A stretch of DNA of 64,000 nt. Origin: CAYONZ01 sp964405465. GTDB lineage: Bacteria > Bdellovibrionota > Bdellovibrionia > Bdellovibrionales > JAMPXM01. The notes under the pieces were generated by a model. That model was not told where the DNA came from. It was given only the letters and a program-made list of their open reading frames with translations, and made no database searches. A program made the position numbers and the translations under genes. Of the stretch, positions 1 to 8,980 are shown piece by piece; the stretch's first letter is position 1; each line of letters opens with the position of its first letter. The stretch covers positions 49,480-113,479 of the forward strand of contig CAYONZ010000005.1 of NCBI GenBank assembly GCA_964405465.1, given 5' to 3'.

Positions 1-576
1 CTGCAACCTCTTGAGCCAGTTCTGCGCTCAACGCTTTGGCTTACGATTCATGTTCTGGTGATTACAATCAGTTACTCGGCTTTTTTTCTGGCTGCGGCGC
101 TTGGGAATATTGCCTTGTGGGGGATCATTCGAGGCGAGAGTGAGCGTGGCGAGAAGTTTCGCGAAATATCGCTCGCCATGTATCGTGCTGTTCAAATTGG
201 CGTTGTTTTGCTAGCCGTTGGAATCATCATGGGGGGAGTTTGGGCCGACTATTCTTGGGGAAGATTTTGGGGTTGGGATCCAAAAGAGACTTGGGCATTC
301 ATCGCATTCATGGGTTATATCGGAGTTTTGCACGGTCGAATTTCGGGAATGTTGCGGGCATTTGGTTTTGTTGCAGCAGTCGTCATTTCTTTCGCATTGG
401 TGATCATGGCTTGGTATGGAGTGAATTACGTTTTAGGTGCTGGTTTACATTCCTACGGTTTTGGAGCCGGCGGGGTCGAGTATGTTGCGGCTGTCGTTGG
501 TGCCCAGATTTTGTTCGTGGCCTTTGTTGGGTATAGGCTAAAACATCCGAGGCAAATGAAAACAGCGCAGAGCTAG
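1..576 (+). CDS. ccsA: CcsA/ResC-type cytochrome c biogenesis protein, 3' part
   Basis: This is the C-terminal part of a polytopic membrane protein that handles haem for cytochrome c maturation (System II CcsA, also called ResC). The reading frame is open from the first base, so the true start lies upstream; the GTG at 58 is internal. The tryptophan-rich WWD-type motif is visible as WGRFWGWDPKETW, followed by a conserved histidine (GVLHGR), further hydrophobic helices and a second histidine (GLHSYGFG). In this family such residues present haem to the cytochrome c synthase on the outer side of the inner membrane. The neighbouring act operon encodes several CxxCH haem proteins that need this machinery. 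Family assignment is strong; the length cannot be judged because the gene is cut. Confidence 0.88.
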   Translation: MQPLEPVLRSTLWLTIHVLVITISYSAFFLAAALGNIALWGIIRGESERGEKFREISLAMYRAVQIGVVLLAVGIIMGGVWADYSWGRFWGWDPKETWAFIAFMGYIGVLHGRISGMLRAFGFVAAVVISFALVIMAWYGVNYVLGAGLHSYGFGAGGVEYVAAVVGAQILFVAFVGYRLKHPRQMKTAQS

Positions 577-1401
577 TTGGTTCTGCAATTTTTTACTTGT
601 GATTTTTTTGTATGAGCCAGCTTGTTTGTAACGTGGCCTTGGCCACGTATACTTCTAAATGCTCCAGTTTTAGGAGAATGTTTAAAGTGTGGTACCAAAT
701 GGTGGACTCATTACAAAAAAATCTTAGTACGCCGAAGCAAAAAAAAGTGATTTGTGCAGGAGTCGCAGTCGAAATAGCGGCAATACTTCTTCTTCGCACG
801 CCTTTAATTTCTGTTTCTTCTTCTCGCGAAGTCTGAGCATATGACGACGCATGCAAGCTGGGTTGCGCAACTTTGCATTATTCGAGTGGCGAGAGCGAAT
901 AACTAAAATATATTTAATCGATCACCATTTTTGAGTGCTGTTTTTTTGTTTAAATTGAATTGTTTTTTTGATTCCGGACAATTCTTGCCATTGAACGGAC
1001 TCTCAAAAAGAACTTGTGCGCGTTATTTTGGCCGAGCAGATTGTTTGCTAAATGTTTAGGCAGGCGCGATGAAATCCCCGATTTCTCGCTCGGTACTTGA
1101 GAGAAGTTTTCGTTTACCGTCACTGTGGGAGCCCTCTGCTCTACTGAGCAAAAATAAAAAATCAATTGGTTTTCAAAAATTATTTGAAAAAGAAGTAAAA
1201 TTGGCTAACAAATAAAATAACTTGCGAAAAAATATGTTTTGAAAAATTCGGACAGCTCGTGCGAAGAGGCGGAAGTCTGAGTTGATCAGATCATGGCGCA
1301 ACGTTGAACTTAGTGTGTGTTGAACATTGAAGTAGGCAGCGGTGTTGTTCAAATGTGATTTAAGATCGCATCATGGAACGGTCACCAGTGGAGGAGTACG
1401 A
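577..1401. other. Long AT-rich intergenic region ahead of the act operon
   Basis: No convincing gene lies in these ~825 bases. Two hairpins can be read: TTATTCG (878-884) with CGAATAA (896-902), and TTTTCAAA (1170-1177) with TTTGAAAA (1183-1190, 5-base loop). The second could be an operator or simply AT-rich chance. The stretch is long enough for the act promoter and a leader, but no clear -35/-10 pair stands out. No tRNA was recognised. Confidence 0.5.
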
Positions 1402-1944
1402 ATGGAAGGTTTTGTTCGTGCAGCACAGAGGATAGCTTTTTTTGTGTTGCTTTCAGTTTCACTAAATCTCATCACCGGCTGTGAATGGGGTAATATCGGA
1501 TACAATCAGGGATATGCTCCTGATCAGCCGATCCCGTTCTCGCATGAGCTACATGCGGGTCAGTATAAGGTGGCATGTCTATATTGCCATTCTTCAGCAG
1601 AGCGAGCGAATCATTCTGCAGTACCAAGCGGCAACATTTGTATGAACTGTCACATGACTGTTGCGACAGATAAACCAAATATTCAAAAACTCACAGAGTA
1701 TGTGAATAACAATCAGCCTGTTCCTTGGGTGAAGGTGCACATGCTTCCTGATTTTGTAAAATTCAATCATAAGGTGCACGTTAAAAAGTGGGGAGCTCCA
1801 GAGGCTTGTCACAAGTGTCACGGTCCGGTTGAAACAATGGCAAAAATCGGTCAGTTCTCGAATTTGTCGATGGGTTGGTGTGTGAACTGTCATAGGCAAC
1901 CTGAGAATAAAGCACCAACAAACTGTTCAACCTGTCACTACTAA
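1402..1944 (+). CDS. actA: Alternative complex III subunit ActA, pentahaem cytochrome c
   Basis: Multihaem cytochrome c subunit of alternative complex III, a quinol:electron-acceptor oxidoreductase that replaces the bc1 complex. Five CxxCH haem-binding motifs are visible: CLYCH, CMNCH, CHKCH, CVNCH and CSTCH, the last at the C terminus. A hydrophobic N-terminal segment ends in LITGC, which fits a lipobox, so the protein is probably lipid-anchored outside the inner membrane; ActA proteins of other bacteria may use a membrane helix instead. The ATG at 1402 was chosen because GGAGG lies just upstream; an extension to 1342 has no such support and would bury the signal sequence. First gene of the act operon, 20 bases before actB. 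Haem attachment would need the CcsA protein encoded upstream. Confidence 0.92.
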   Translation: MEGFVRAAQRIAFFVLLSVSLNLITGCEWGNIGYNQGYAPDQPIPFSHELHAGQYKVACLYCHSSAERANHSAVPSGNICMNCHMTVATDKPNIQKLTEYVNNNQPVPWVKVHMLPDFVKFNHKVHVKKWGAPEACHKCHGPVETMAKIGQFSNLSMGWCVNCHRQPENKAPTNCSTCHY

Positions 1945-1964
1945 GGTTTGGGAGCGATTAGATT

Positions 1965-4900
1965 ATGGAAAAAAATCTTGATACAAATCAAAAACCAGAA
2001 TTTTGGTTGGGTCTTGAGCAGTATTATGCTGATCCAGCTTTTGCAAAAATGGCGGAGAGTGAGTTTCTCTCGTCTCCACTAAAAGAAGAAGATGGAAAAG
2101 ATGGATTTGCACGGCGTGAATTTTTAAAATTGATGGGCGCAAGCTTGGCAATGGCGACGACGGCATGTGTGCGTCGCCCGGTGCAAACTATTCTTCCTTA
2201 CGTTCAGGCTCCCAAAGAGATCACCCCTGGTGAGGCCGCTTTTTACGCTTCGACTTGGTATGATGGCCAAGAGGGATGTGGATTGTTGGTTAAGACGATG
2301 GAGGGGCGACCGTTGAAGGTGGAAGGTAACCCGCTTCATCCTATGAACACTGGAAAACTTCCTGCGCGCGCGCATGCCGAAGTTTTGCACCTTTACGATC
2401 CAGATCGGTTGCGCGGACCAAAGCGCAATATGCTCAATAAAAACCGTACCAACTTTGAGTCGGTTGACCTTAAGTGGGAAGATGCAGACACACAAATTCT
2501 TGCTGCTCTTAAAAAAGGTGGCGTGGCAGTTTTGACATCAACTTTGCCATCACCATCGACCCAGTCTGTTCTCGCGGACTTCACGAAGTCTTTTGATGGC
2601 AAGCACTATGTTTTTGATTCGCTTTCGAGCGAAGCTGTACGCGAAGCTCAGGCAAAATCATATGGCAAAGGTGTTTTGCCAAGATACCGTCTTGATGAAG
2701 CCAAACTTGTTGTAACTGTCGATGCCGATATTCTTGGGACATACATCTCTCCAACAGAATTCACCCGACAATTTTCAGCTAAGCGAAAGCCTGGAAAGGA
2801 CATGCTTCGTCTCGTGAGCTTTGAATCAAGTCTCACGTTGACCGGTATGAATTCTGATGACCGCATGCGAATTAAACCATCGCAGCAGTTCGATGTGATT
2901 CTAGGTTTGATTGCCCAGGTGGCAAAACTAAGTGGTGGGCAAGCTTCGGTACCGGCATCATTGCAGGCCTTTGTCGCAAAATATGCTGATGTGGCAAATA
3001 AGTTGGGTGTGGACAGCAAGTTGTTTAGCAAAGTTGCCAAAGAGCTGTGGGAAAATCGAGGCAAGAGTTTGGTGATTTCAGGGGGACTTGCTGCGCAGAC
3101 CGAAATGGCTGTGCAAACTCAAGTTGCAGTGAATCTCTTGAACTCTATTCTGCAAAATGACGGAAAGACTGTTGATTACGATAATTCATTCGAAACCTAC
3201 GCTGGGTCATTTGCATCATTAGAAAAACTTGTCGGCGAAATGAACGCGGGCAAGGTGAAGACCTTGATCATTCACAATGTAAATCCAGGCTATGTTTTGC
3301 CAAAGGAAATGAAGTTTTCTGAAGCGACAGCGAAAGTGGAAACGGTCATCTATGTAGGTAACTATATTGATGAGTCCGGCCGTCTCGCGCACTACGTGCT
3401 TCCTCCAGGTGGAGCGATGGAAGAGTGGGGCGACTACGAACTTCAAAAAGGTCTCTATAGCATCCAGCAACCGACTCTTCGCCCGTTGTTTGATACTCGT
3501 TCTTTCAATGAAACTCTATATGCTTGGTCCACCAAGGCCACCGCAGTACCTGCCAAAGTTAAGTCTGCGGCAAATTGGTACGAATATGTTCGTGGAACCT
3601 GGAAGTCTGAGGTCTTTCCAAAAGCCCCAGCAAACGCCAAAGGTTCTTCGTTTGAAGACTTTTGGAACCATGTGCTTCAAACAGGTGCCGTCGCAACATT
3701 GAATCGTGAGAAGACTTCGCCGTCGCGCAGTTTTAATGCAGCATCATTGATGCTAAAGGCGGCCAAAGAAATTTCTGGTCTCGAATTGGTTCTTTATCCA
3801 AGTGTGGCACTAGGTGACGGCCGATATGCCAATGTCCCTTGGCTACAAGAGCTTCCAGATCCTGTGAGCAAGATTGTTTGGGATAACTATTTGGCTGTTT
3901 CTCCTGAGATGGCTCAAAAAGAAGGTCTTCAAGACGGAACAATCGTAGAACTCACTGTTGGATCCAAGACTGTTAAGATTCCAGTTTTCCGTCAGCCAGG
4001 AATGCATGACTCGGTGGTGGCTTTGGCCGTTGGGTACGGTCGTGATGGAGCTGGCAAGGTCGCCAAAGATATCGGTGTCAATGCATTTGCCCTGGCTTCG
4101 GTAGGAGCTGGCCAACTTGTTACCGCGGGTCTACCTGTTTCTCTTAAGAAAACTTCTGAGAGATATGAACTTGCATGCACTCACTTGCATCACTCAATGG
4201 AAGGTCGTCAGTTGGTTGTTGAAACCACCAACGATGCTTATGCAAAAAATCCGGCATCAGGAATTCATAAGCATGAGATCTTTTCGATTTGGTCTGAGCA
4301 TAAATACACAAATCGCAAATGGGCGATGTCGATTGACCTGAATACCTGCACAGGTTGTTCAGCGTGCGTGATTGCTTGCCAAAGTGAAAACAATGTTCCA
4401 GTCGTCGGCAAAAAATATGTGATGCAGGGTAGGGAGATGCATTGGATTCGCATCGACCGATATTACAAAGGAACACCAGATAATCCAGAGGCCGTGTTTC
4501 AGCCGTTGACATGTCAGCAGTGTGAAAATGCGCCTTGTGAGACCGTTTGTCCTGTGGCAGCGACAGTCCATAGCGATGAGGGCTTGAACGATATGGTCTA
4601 CAACCGTTGTGTGGGCACACGTTATTGCTCAAACAACTGTCCATATAAAGTTCGACGTTTCAATTGGTTCAATTATTCTAAAATTCAAGCGCCTTTGCAT
4701 ATGGCATTGAATCCGGATGTTAGCACTCGCTCACGCGGCGTGATGGAAAAGTGTACATTCTGTGTTCAGCGTATTCGCAAAGAAACTGGAATTGCAAAAG
4801 TCACTGGTGAGAAGTTGAAAGACGGCGTGATCAAAACGGCCTGTGAAGAGACTTGTCCGGCAGATGCTATCGTTTTTGGTGATTTGAACGATCCTGAAAG

Positions 4901-5084
4901 TCGTGTGGCTAAGATTTTTGCTGAGAAGCGCGCTTACTCGCTTCTTGAAGAGGTCAATGCTGTTCCACGAGTTCGCTATCTTTCGAAAATTCGAAATGCC
5001 GAGCGCGTGATTGAAGAGCATGAACACTCAGGATCGCCTGAGAAGAAACAACATGAGCAGCATAAGGAAGGTGGCCACGTATGA
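1965..5084 (+). CDS. actB: Alternative complex III subunit ActB, molybdopterin-like and iron-sulfur protein
   Basis: Large peripheral subunit of alternative complex III, 1039 residues. The N terminus carries a twin-arginine export motif (ARREFLKLMG, Arg50-Arg51). Residues ~80-770 resemble a molybdopterin oxidoreductase fold, which in known ActB proteins holds no Mo cofactor. The C-terminal part (~790-1000) is ferredoxin-like with four cysteine groups: CTGCSACVIAC, CQQCENAPCETVC, CVGTRYCSNNC, and CTFC with CEETC further on. Characterised ActB carries three [4Fe-4S] clusters and one [3Fe-4S] cluster, which agrees. These clusters are thought to carry electrons from the quinol site towards the haems of ActA and ActE. 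The gene overlaps actC by 4 bases (ATGA), indicating translational coupling. The C-terminal tail is rich in His, Glu and Lys. Confidence 0.95.
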   Translation: MEKNLDTNQKPEFWLGLEQYYADPAFAKMAESEFLSSPLKEEDGKDGFARREFLKLMGASLAMATTACVRRPVQTILPYVQAPKEITPGEAAFYASTWYDGQEGCGLLVKTMEGRPLKVEGNPLHPMNTGKLPARAHAEVLHLYDPDRLRGPKRNMLNKNRTNFESVDLKWEDADTQILAALKKGGVAVLTSTLPSPSTQSVLADFTKSFDGKHYVFDSLSSEAVREAQAKSYGKGVLPRYRLDEAKLVVTVDADILGTYISPTEFTRQFSAKRKPGKDMLRLVSFESSLTLTGMNSDDRMRIKPSQQFDVILGLIAQVAKLSGGQASVPASLQAFVAKYADVANKLGVDSKLFSKVAKELWENRGKSLVISGGLAAQTEMAVQTQVAVNLLNSILQNDGKTVDYDNSFETYAGSFASLEKLVGEMNAGKVKTLIIHNVNPGYVLPKEMKFSEATAKVETVIYVGNYIDESGRLAHYVLPPGGAMEEWGDYELQKGLYSIQQPTLRPLFDTRSFNETLYAWSTKATAVPAKVKSAANWYEYVRGTWKSEVFPKAPANAKGSSFEDFWNHVLQTGAVATLNREKTSPSRSFNAASLMLKAAKEISGLELVLYPSVALGDGRYANVPWLQELPDPVSKIVWDNYLAVSPEMAQKEGLQDGTIVELTVGSKTVKIPVFRQPGMHDSVVALAVGYGRDGAGKVAKDIGVNAFALASVGAGQLVTAGLPVSLKKTSERYELACTHLHHSMEGRQLVVETTNDAYAKNPASGIHKHEIFSIWSEHKYTNRKWAMSIDLNTCTGCSACVIACQSENNVPVVGKKYVMQGREMHWIRIDRYYKGTPDNPEAVFQPLTCQQCENAPCETVCPVAATVHSDEGLNDMVYNRCVGTRYCSNNCPYKVRRFNWFNYSKIQAPLHMALNPDVSTRSRGVMEKCTFCVQRIRKETGIAKVTGEKLKDGVIKTACEETCPADAIVFGDLNDPESRVAKIFAEKRAYSLLEEVNAVPRVRYLSKIRNAERVIEEHEHSGSPEKKQHEQHKEGGHV

Positions 5085-6448
5085 TCGAGCGCAAGCCTTT
5101 AGTTTTAGGAAATAAAACCTATAAAGACGTTACAAACGATATCTGTGAACCAACAGAGACATTTCCTTCGAAGAACTGGTTCGGCCTTTTCTTCAGTGCG
5201 AAGGCATTGTTCCTGTTCTACATTTTTACCGTTGCAACGATTATTTCGACTGGTATGGGTCTGCTTGGAACCAACCACCCAATTGCTTGGGGTACAATGA
5301 TTGTGACCTTCGTATTTTGGATTGGTATTGGCCATGCTGGAACCTTGATTTCAGCGATCCTCTATCTTTTTCGTCAGAAGTGGAGAACCTCGGTTGCTAG
5401 AACAGCAGAAGCGATGACCGTTTTTGCGGTGATGACCGCTGGTATTTTTCCTTTGATTCACACAGGTCGTCCATGGCTTGATTTTTGGTTGTTTCCGTAT
5501 CCGAATCAGCGTGGTCCGCTTTGGGTGAATTTTCGCTCACCTCTCCTTTGGGACGTTTTCGCCGTTTCAACCTATGCAACGGTTTCAAGCGTGTTTTGGT
5601 TTATTGGATTGGTGCCAGACTTGGCGACTATGCGGGACCGTGCAAAGACCAAGGTTCGTCGTTTGATTTTTGGAATGCTTTCGTTGGGTTGGCGAGGTTC
5701 TGCTCGCAATTGGAGCCATTACGAAATGGTTTATCTCCTGTTAGCGGGACTTTCCACTCCATTGGTTCTGTCGGTTCACACAATCGTTTCGTTCGACTTC
5801 GCAGTTTCAGCACTTCCAGGTTGGCACACGACGATTTTTCCTCCCTACTTTGTTGCTGGGGCGATTTTCTCTGGGTTCGGCATGGTTGTGACCTTGTTGA
5901 CTCTCGTGCGTATCGGTTTTCCGAAGTTCAAAGATTACATCACTATTGATCATATGGAGGTCATGAATAAAATCATTATGACCACAGGTATGATGGTTGG
6001 GTATGCATACGCCAGTGAGTTTTTTATTGCGTGGTACTCAGGCAGTGCTTACGAGAAATTCACTTTCGTGAATCGAGCGACTGGTCCTTACTGGTGGGCT
6101 TACTGGATCATGGTGAGCTGTAACGTTTTGTCACCTCAGGTTTTCTGGTTCAAGCGTTTCCGACGTAGCATCCCAGTTATGTTTGTTGTGTCGTTGTTTG
6201 TGAACGTGGGAATGTGGTTTGAGCGATTTGTCATCACTGTGACATCTCTTCACCGAGATTTCTTGCCCTCCAACTGGGGTATGTATGCTTGGTCTCGATG
6301 GGATGCGATGGTATTATTCGGAAGCTTTGGAATGTTTCTGACGATTTTCTTGCTCTATCTGCGAGTGCTGCCAGCGATCTCCATTGCTGAAGTGAAACCA
6401 GTTTTGTTTGTTGGAAAAAAGCAACCCGAAGGAGGACATCATGGCTAA
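5081..6448 (+). CDS. actC: Alternative complex III subunit ActC, NrfD-like membrane protein
   Basis: Polytopic membrane subunit of alternative complex III, 455 residues, of the NrfD/PsrC family. Many hydrophobic helices are visible. In ActC and ActF of known complexes, helical bundles form the quinol-binding site and possibly a proton path. The start overlaps the actB stop by 4 bases. The gene ends within the first codons of actD (8-base overlap), so the operon is tightly coupled. Typical NrfD-like features are seen in the stretch from PWLDFWLFPYPNQRGPLWVN and in the loop with WRGSARNWSHYE. No missing segment is apparent compared with the family's usual size of ~450-480 residues. Confidence 0.93.
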   Translation: MIERKPLVLGNKTYKDVTNDICEPTETFPSKNWFGLFFSAKALFLFYIFTVATIISTGMGLLGTNHPIAWGTMIVTFVFWIGIGHAGTLISAILYLFRQKWRTSVARTAEAMTVFAVMTAGIFPLIHTGRPWLDFWLFPYPNQRGPLWVNFRSPLLWDVFAVSTYATVSSVFWFIGLVPDLATMRDRAKTKVRRLIFGMLSLGWRGSARNWSHYEMVYLLLAGLSTPLVLSVHTIVSFDFAVSALPGWHTTIFPPYFVAGAIFSGFGMVVTLLTLVRIGFPKFKDYITIDHMEVMNKIIMTTGMMVGYAYASEFFIAWYSGSAYEKFTFVNRATGPYWWAYWIMVSCNVLSPQVFWFKRFRRSIPVMFVVSLFVNVGMWFERFVITVTSLHRDFLPSNWGMYAWSRWDAMVLFGSFGMFLTIFLLYLRVLPAISIAEVKPVLFVGKKQPEGGHHG

Positions 6449-6965
6449 GCGAACGGGTGGAATAGTTGGCATTTGGCTTGACGACCATGAGTTGGTTCAT
6501 GCCGCAGAAAAAGTTAGACATGCGGGTTTTCAAAAGTTTGATGCGATCACCCCATTTCCTGTTCACGGCATTGAAGAGGCCATGGGCATCCGTCGTTCAA
6601 GTATTCCGTATATTACATTTATTGCTGCGATTATCGGCGGATCATTGGGGATGCTGCTTGAGTATTGGACGTCTGCTGTCGATTGGCCATTGATTATTGG
6701 AGGAAAACCATTTTTCTCTTGGCCAGCCTTCGTTCCGATTGCATTTGAAACTACTATTTTGTTCGCGGCACTTTCCTCGGTCGTGGCTATGTTTGTGATG
6801 TGTGGGCTGCCAAAAGTCGACCCTCCGATTATTGACCCAGACCTGACTTCTCATAAGTTCGGGTTGTTTATCCCAGAAGATGACACGGGTTATGATGTAC
6901 AAAAAGTTGAACAACTTTTGAGGTCCCTTGGGGCGCAAGAAGTTCGAAAGATTGCGGAGTACTAA
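6441..6965 (+). CDS. actD: Alternative complex III subunit ActD (DUF3341)
   Basis: Small membrane subunit of alternative complex III, 174 residues, DUF3341 family. It opens with MAKRTGGIVGIW and a cytoplasmic domain containing DAITPFPVHGIEEAMG, which is the recognisable ActD signature. Two transmembrane helices follow (about residues 55-80 and 95-125), then a short C-terminal domain. The ATG at 6441 follows GGAGG at 6431 with normal spacing; an earlier start at 6408 would run deep into actC and lacks a ribosome site. Its role in the complex is structural and not well defined biochemically. The stop is immediately followed by actE without a gap. Confidence 0.92.
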   Translation: MAKRTGGIVGIWLDDHELVHAAEKVRHAGFQKFDAITPFPVHGIEEAMGIRRSSIPYITFIAAIIGGSLGMLLEYWTSAVDWPLIIGGKPFFSWPAFVPIAFETTILFAALSSVVAMFVMCGLPKVDPPIIDPDLTSHKFGLFIPEDDTGYDVQKVEQLLRSLGAQEVRKIAEY

Positions 6966-7523
6966 ATGAAATTGGATGTCTTAAAACCACTAGCAGTTTT
7001 AGCATTGATAACAACCGTAGGGTGTTCGGGCGATAAGTCTCAGCCGAATGTTGAATTGATTCAGGATATGATGGATCAGTCGGCTCTCAAGGCACAAGAT
7101 TATGAACCTGGTGATGTGATGAAAAGTGCTTCCCGGCTTCCTCCAGAAGGCACAGTTCCAGTGGGCTACAAGCCCTATCCGTATCACCTGGATCCGGTTG
7201 CTGCGGGTAAGAATTTGAAAAACCCATTGGCAGGGGAGATGAGTCCAGAAGTTTTGGATCTTGGGCGAACCAAATTCAACACTTACTGCATGATGTGTCA
7301 CGGCGAAAAAGCTCTGGGAGATGGGCCAGTGGCAGCGAAGATGCCACTTAAACCACCTAGTCTCTTGAGTGAAAAGGTCCGTACCTTCAATGATGCTAAT
7401 ATTTATCACATTATAACCGATGGCCAGGGTGTTATGGCGAGCTATGCCTATCAGCTGGTGAACGAAAAGGACCGTTGGGCAATTGTGAATTACATTCGAA
7501 GCTTGCAGAAGCTTTCGAAGTGA
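6966..7523 (+). CDS. actE: Alternative complex III subunit ActE, monohaem cytochrome c lipoprotein
   Basis: Monohaem cytochrome c subunit of alternative complex III, 185 residues. A short signal sequence ends in TTVGC, a slightly non-ideal lipobox, so lipid anchoring is likely but not certain. The haem site is CMMCH at about residue 109-113, with a downstream Met in GVMASY that could be the axial ligand. The segment around GYKPYPYHLDP before the haem domain is typical of ActE. It would pass electrons from the complex to a soluble carrier or directly to a cytochrome oxidase. It begins directly after the actD stop (TAA then ATG), and 17 bases separate it from actF. Confidence 0.92.
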   Translation: MKLDVLKPLAVLALITTVGCSGDKSQPNVELIQDMMDQSALKAQDYEPGDVMKSASRLPPEGTVPVGYKPYPYHLDPVAAGKNLKNPLAGEMSPEVLDLGRTKFNTYCMMCHGEKALGDGPVAAKMPLKPPSLLSEKVRTFNDANIYHIITDGQGVMASYAYQLVNEKDRWAIVNYIRSLQKLSK

Positions 7524-7540
7524 GTTGAGGAGAAATAAAA

Positions 7541-8743
7541 ATGTCAAAAAATGGTCATCATGAAAATGTTCTTCCTGGTAAATTTGAAGTTCCGTCCTCG
7601 GCGAAAACTTTGTACTCAGTTTGTATGTTTATCGGCGTACTCACTATGGGCCTCGGTTTTTGGAAATATACCGATCGAACTTGGCATGCGTTCTTGGTCG
7701 CATTTTTTTACTTTCTTTGCTTGGGCTTGGGAGGTCTATTTTTTGCGGCCATCCAGCACATTACCAATGCTGGCTGGAGCGTCAATATCCGCAGGTTGGC
7801 CGAGTCCTTTACGGCATTTTTGCCTTTCGCTGCGGTTGGGGCTGTTGTTTTAGTCTTGGGCTCAGGTCACCTTTACGAGTGGCTCGATTCCGCTAAAGTG
7901 GCTGAAGATGCGCTCTTGACAGCAAAGTCGGCCTATCTCAACAAGCCATTTTTTGTGGTTCGGTTGGCAGTGTATTTTGTAATGTGGGTTTGGTTTGCGA
8001 AAATTTTGGTCGGCAACTCTTTGAAGCAAGATAAGACCGGCGACGAGGAGTTGACACATAAGAATGTCAAAGCCTCAATACCATTTTTGATCACGTTCGC
8101 ACTGAGCTTTTCACTATTCAGTGTCGATGTGATCATGAGTCTTGAACCCCATTGGTTTAGCACGATTTTTGGGATTTACTGCTTCTCTGGATTGTTCCAT
8201 TCTACAATTGCAGCGATTATTGTATTGGTGATTTATTTGCAGAATTTGGGATTATTGAAAGGGCTTGTAAACGAGAATCATATGCATGATCTTGGCAAGT
8301 TTCTTAAGGCCTTCTGCGTTTTCTATGCCTACATTGCATTTAGTCAGTTTATGTTGATCTGGTACGCGAATTTGCCTGAAGAGACCATCTATTACCTCAA
8401 TCGTGCAAATGGAGGTTGGATGGTGATGAGTGTTGGATTATTGCTGTTTAAATTTGCCGTACCCTTCTTGGTTTTGTTGCCACGAGATTCAAAGCGAAAT
8501 CCATCTATTTTGGGTGCGGTTGCGGTCTTGATTTTGGTGATGCAATATATCGATATCCATTGGATGATCTATCCCGTGCTTAACAATCAGGAAGTGCTTT
8601 TGTCTTGGCAGGAGATCGGTGTGTTTTTGGGATTCTTGGGTCTCTTCTTGTTCTCGATCATGAGATTTCTCAGCACCAATGCCATTGTGCCAACGAAAGA
8701 TCCGCGTCGTCATGAATCAATTGCTCACCATGTGACTTATTAG
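7541..8743 (+). CDS. actF: Alternative complex III subunit ActF, NrfD-like membrane protein
   Basis: Second polytopic NrfD-like membrane subunit of alternative complex III, 400 residues, a paralogue of ActC. About ten hydrophobic helices are visible, with typical blocks such as SVDVIMSLEPHWFSTIFGIY and YANLPEETIYY. A ribosome site (TTGAGGAG) lies just upstream of the ATG. It is the last gene of the operon: no actG and no oxidase genes follow, since thrS comes next. The terminal oxidase partners (caa3/coxB-type genes often sit beside act operons) must therefore be elsewhere in the genome. Confidence 0.93.
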   Translation: MSKNGHHENVLPGKFEVPSSAKTLYSVCMFIGVLTMGLGFWKYTDRTWHAFLVAFFYFLCLGLGGLFFAAIQHITNAGWSVNIRRLAESFTAFLPFAAVGAVVLVLGSGHLYEWLDSAKVAEDALLTAKSAYLNKPFFVVRLAVYFVMWVWFAKILVGNSLKQDKTGDEELTHKNVKASIPFLITFALSFSLFSVDVIMSLEPHWFSTIFGIYCFSGLFHSTIAAIIVLVIYLQNLGLLKGLVNENHMHDLGKFLKAFCVFYAYIAFSQFMLIWYANLPEETIYYLNRANGGWMVMSVGLLLFKFAVPFLVLLPRDSKRNPSILGAVAVLILVMQYIDIHWMIYPVLNNQEVLLSWQEIGVFLGFLGLFLFSIMRFLSTNAIVPTKDPRRHESIAHHVTY

Positions 8744-8787
8744 TTTTACGACCTAGTTGTTCTTGTGTGTTGTTTTGAAGCTGTTTT

Positions 8788-8815
8788 AAGGATGAGGGAT
8801 TGCTCCCTTGTCCTT
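8788..8815 (+). other. 12-bp hairpin after actF, terminator-like without U tract
   Basis: AAGGATGAGGGA (8788-8799) pairs fully with TCCCTTGTCCTT (8804-8815), using two G-U wobbles, around a 4-base loop. No T run follows, so it is not a classical intrinsic terminator. It may protect the act mRNA 3' end or be part of the thrS leader. Confidence 0.45.
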
Positions 8816-8827
8816 AGCGGTGAATGT

Positions 8828-8856
8828 TTGACACAAGAAAATTGACCGTAAAAATT
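8828..8856 (+). promoter_or_regulatory. Possible thrS promoter
   Basis: TTGACA (8828-8833) is followed after 17 bases by AAAATT (8851-8856), a perfect -35 but poor -10 box. AAAATTGAC occurs twice here (8838 and 8851), giving regularly spaced TTGAC units that could also be a binding site. Weak evidence. Confidence 0.25.
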
Positions 8857-8980
8857 GACAAACATTTGTTGTTTACCAGTCTGGGTTGATCCACCCTTTT
8901 CTTTTTTTTAATTCTATTGTACATTTAAGCTCGGACCTCACTGAATTTTTTCAGCCTCAAGGCAAATATCTTAGGAGAAA

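Noticed and set aside
612..836. 74-codon plus-strand frame after ccsA
   Set aside because: No ribosome site, no family likeness, and a competing frame on the other strand; looks like chance in a gene-free stretch.
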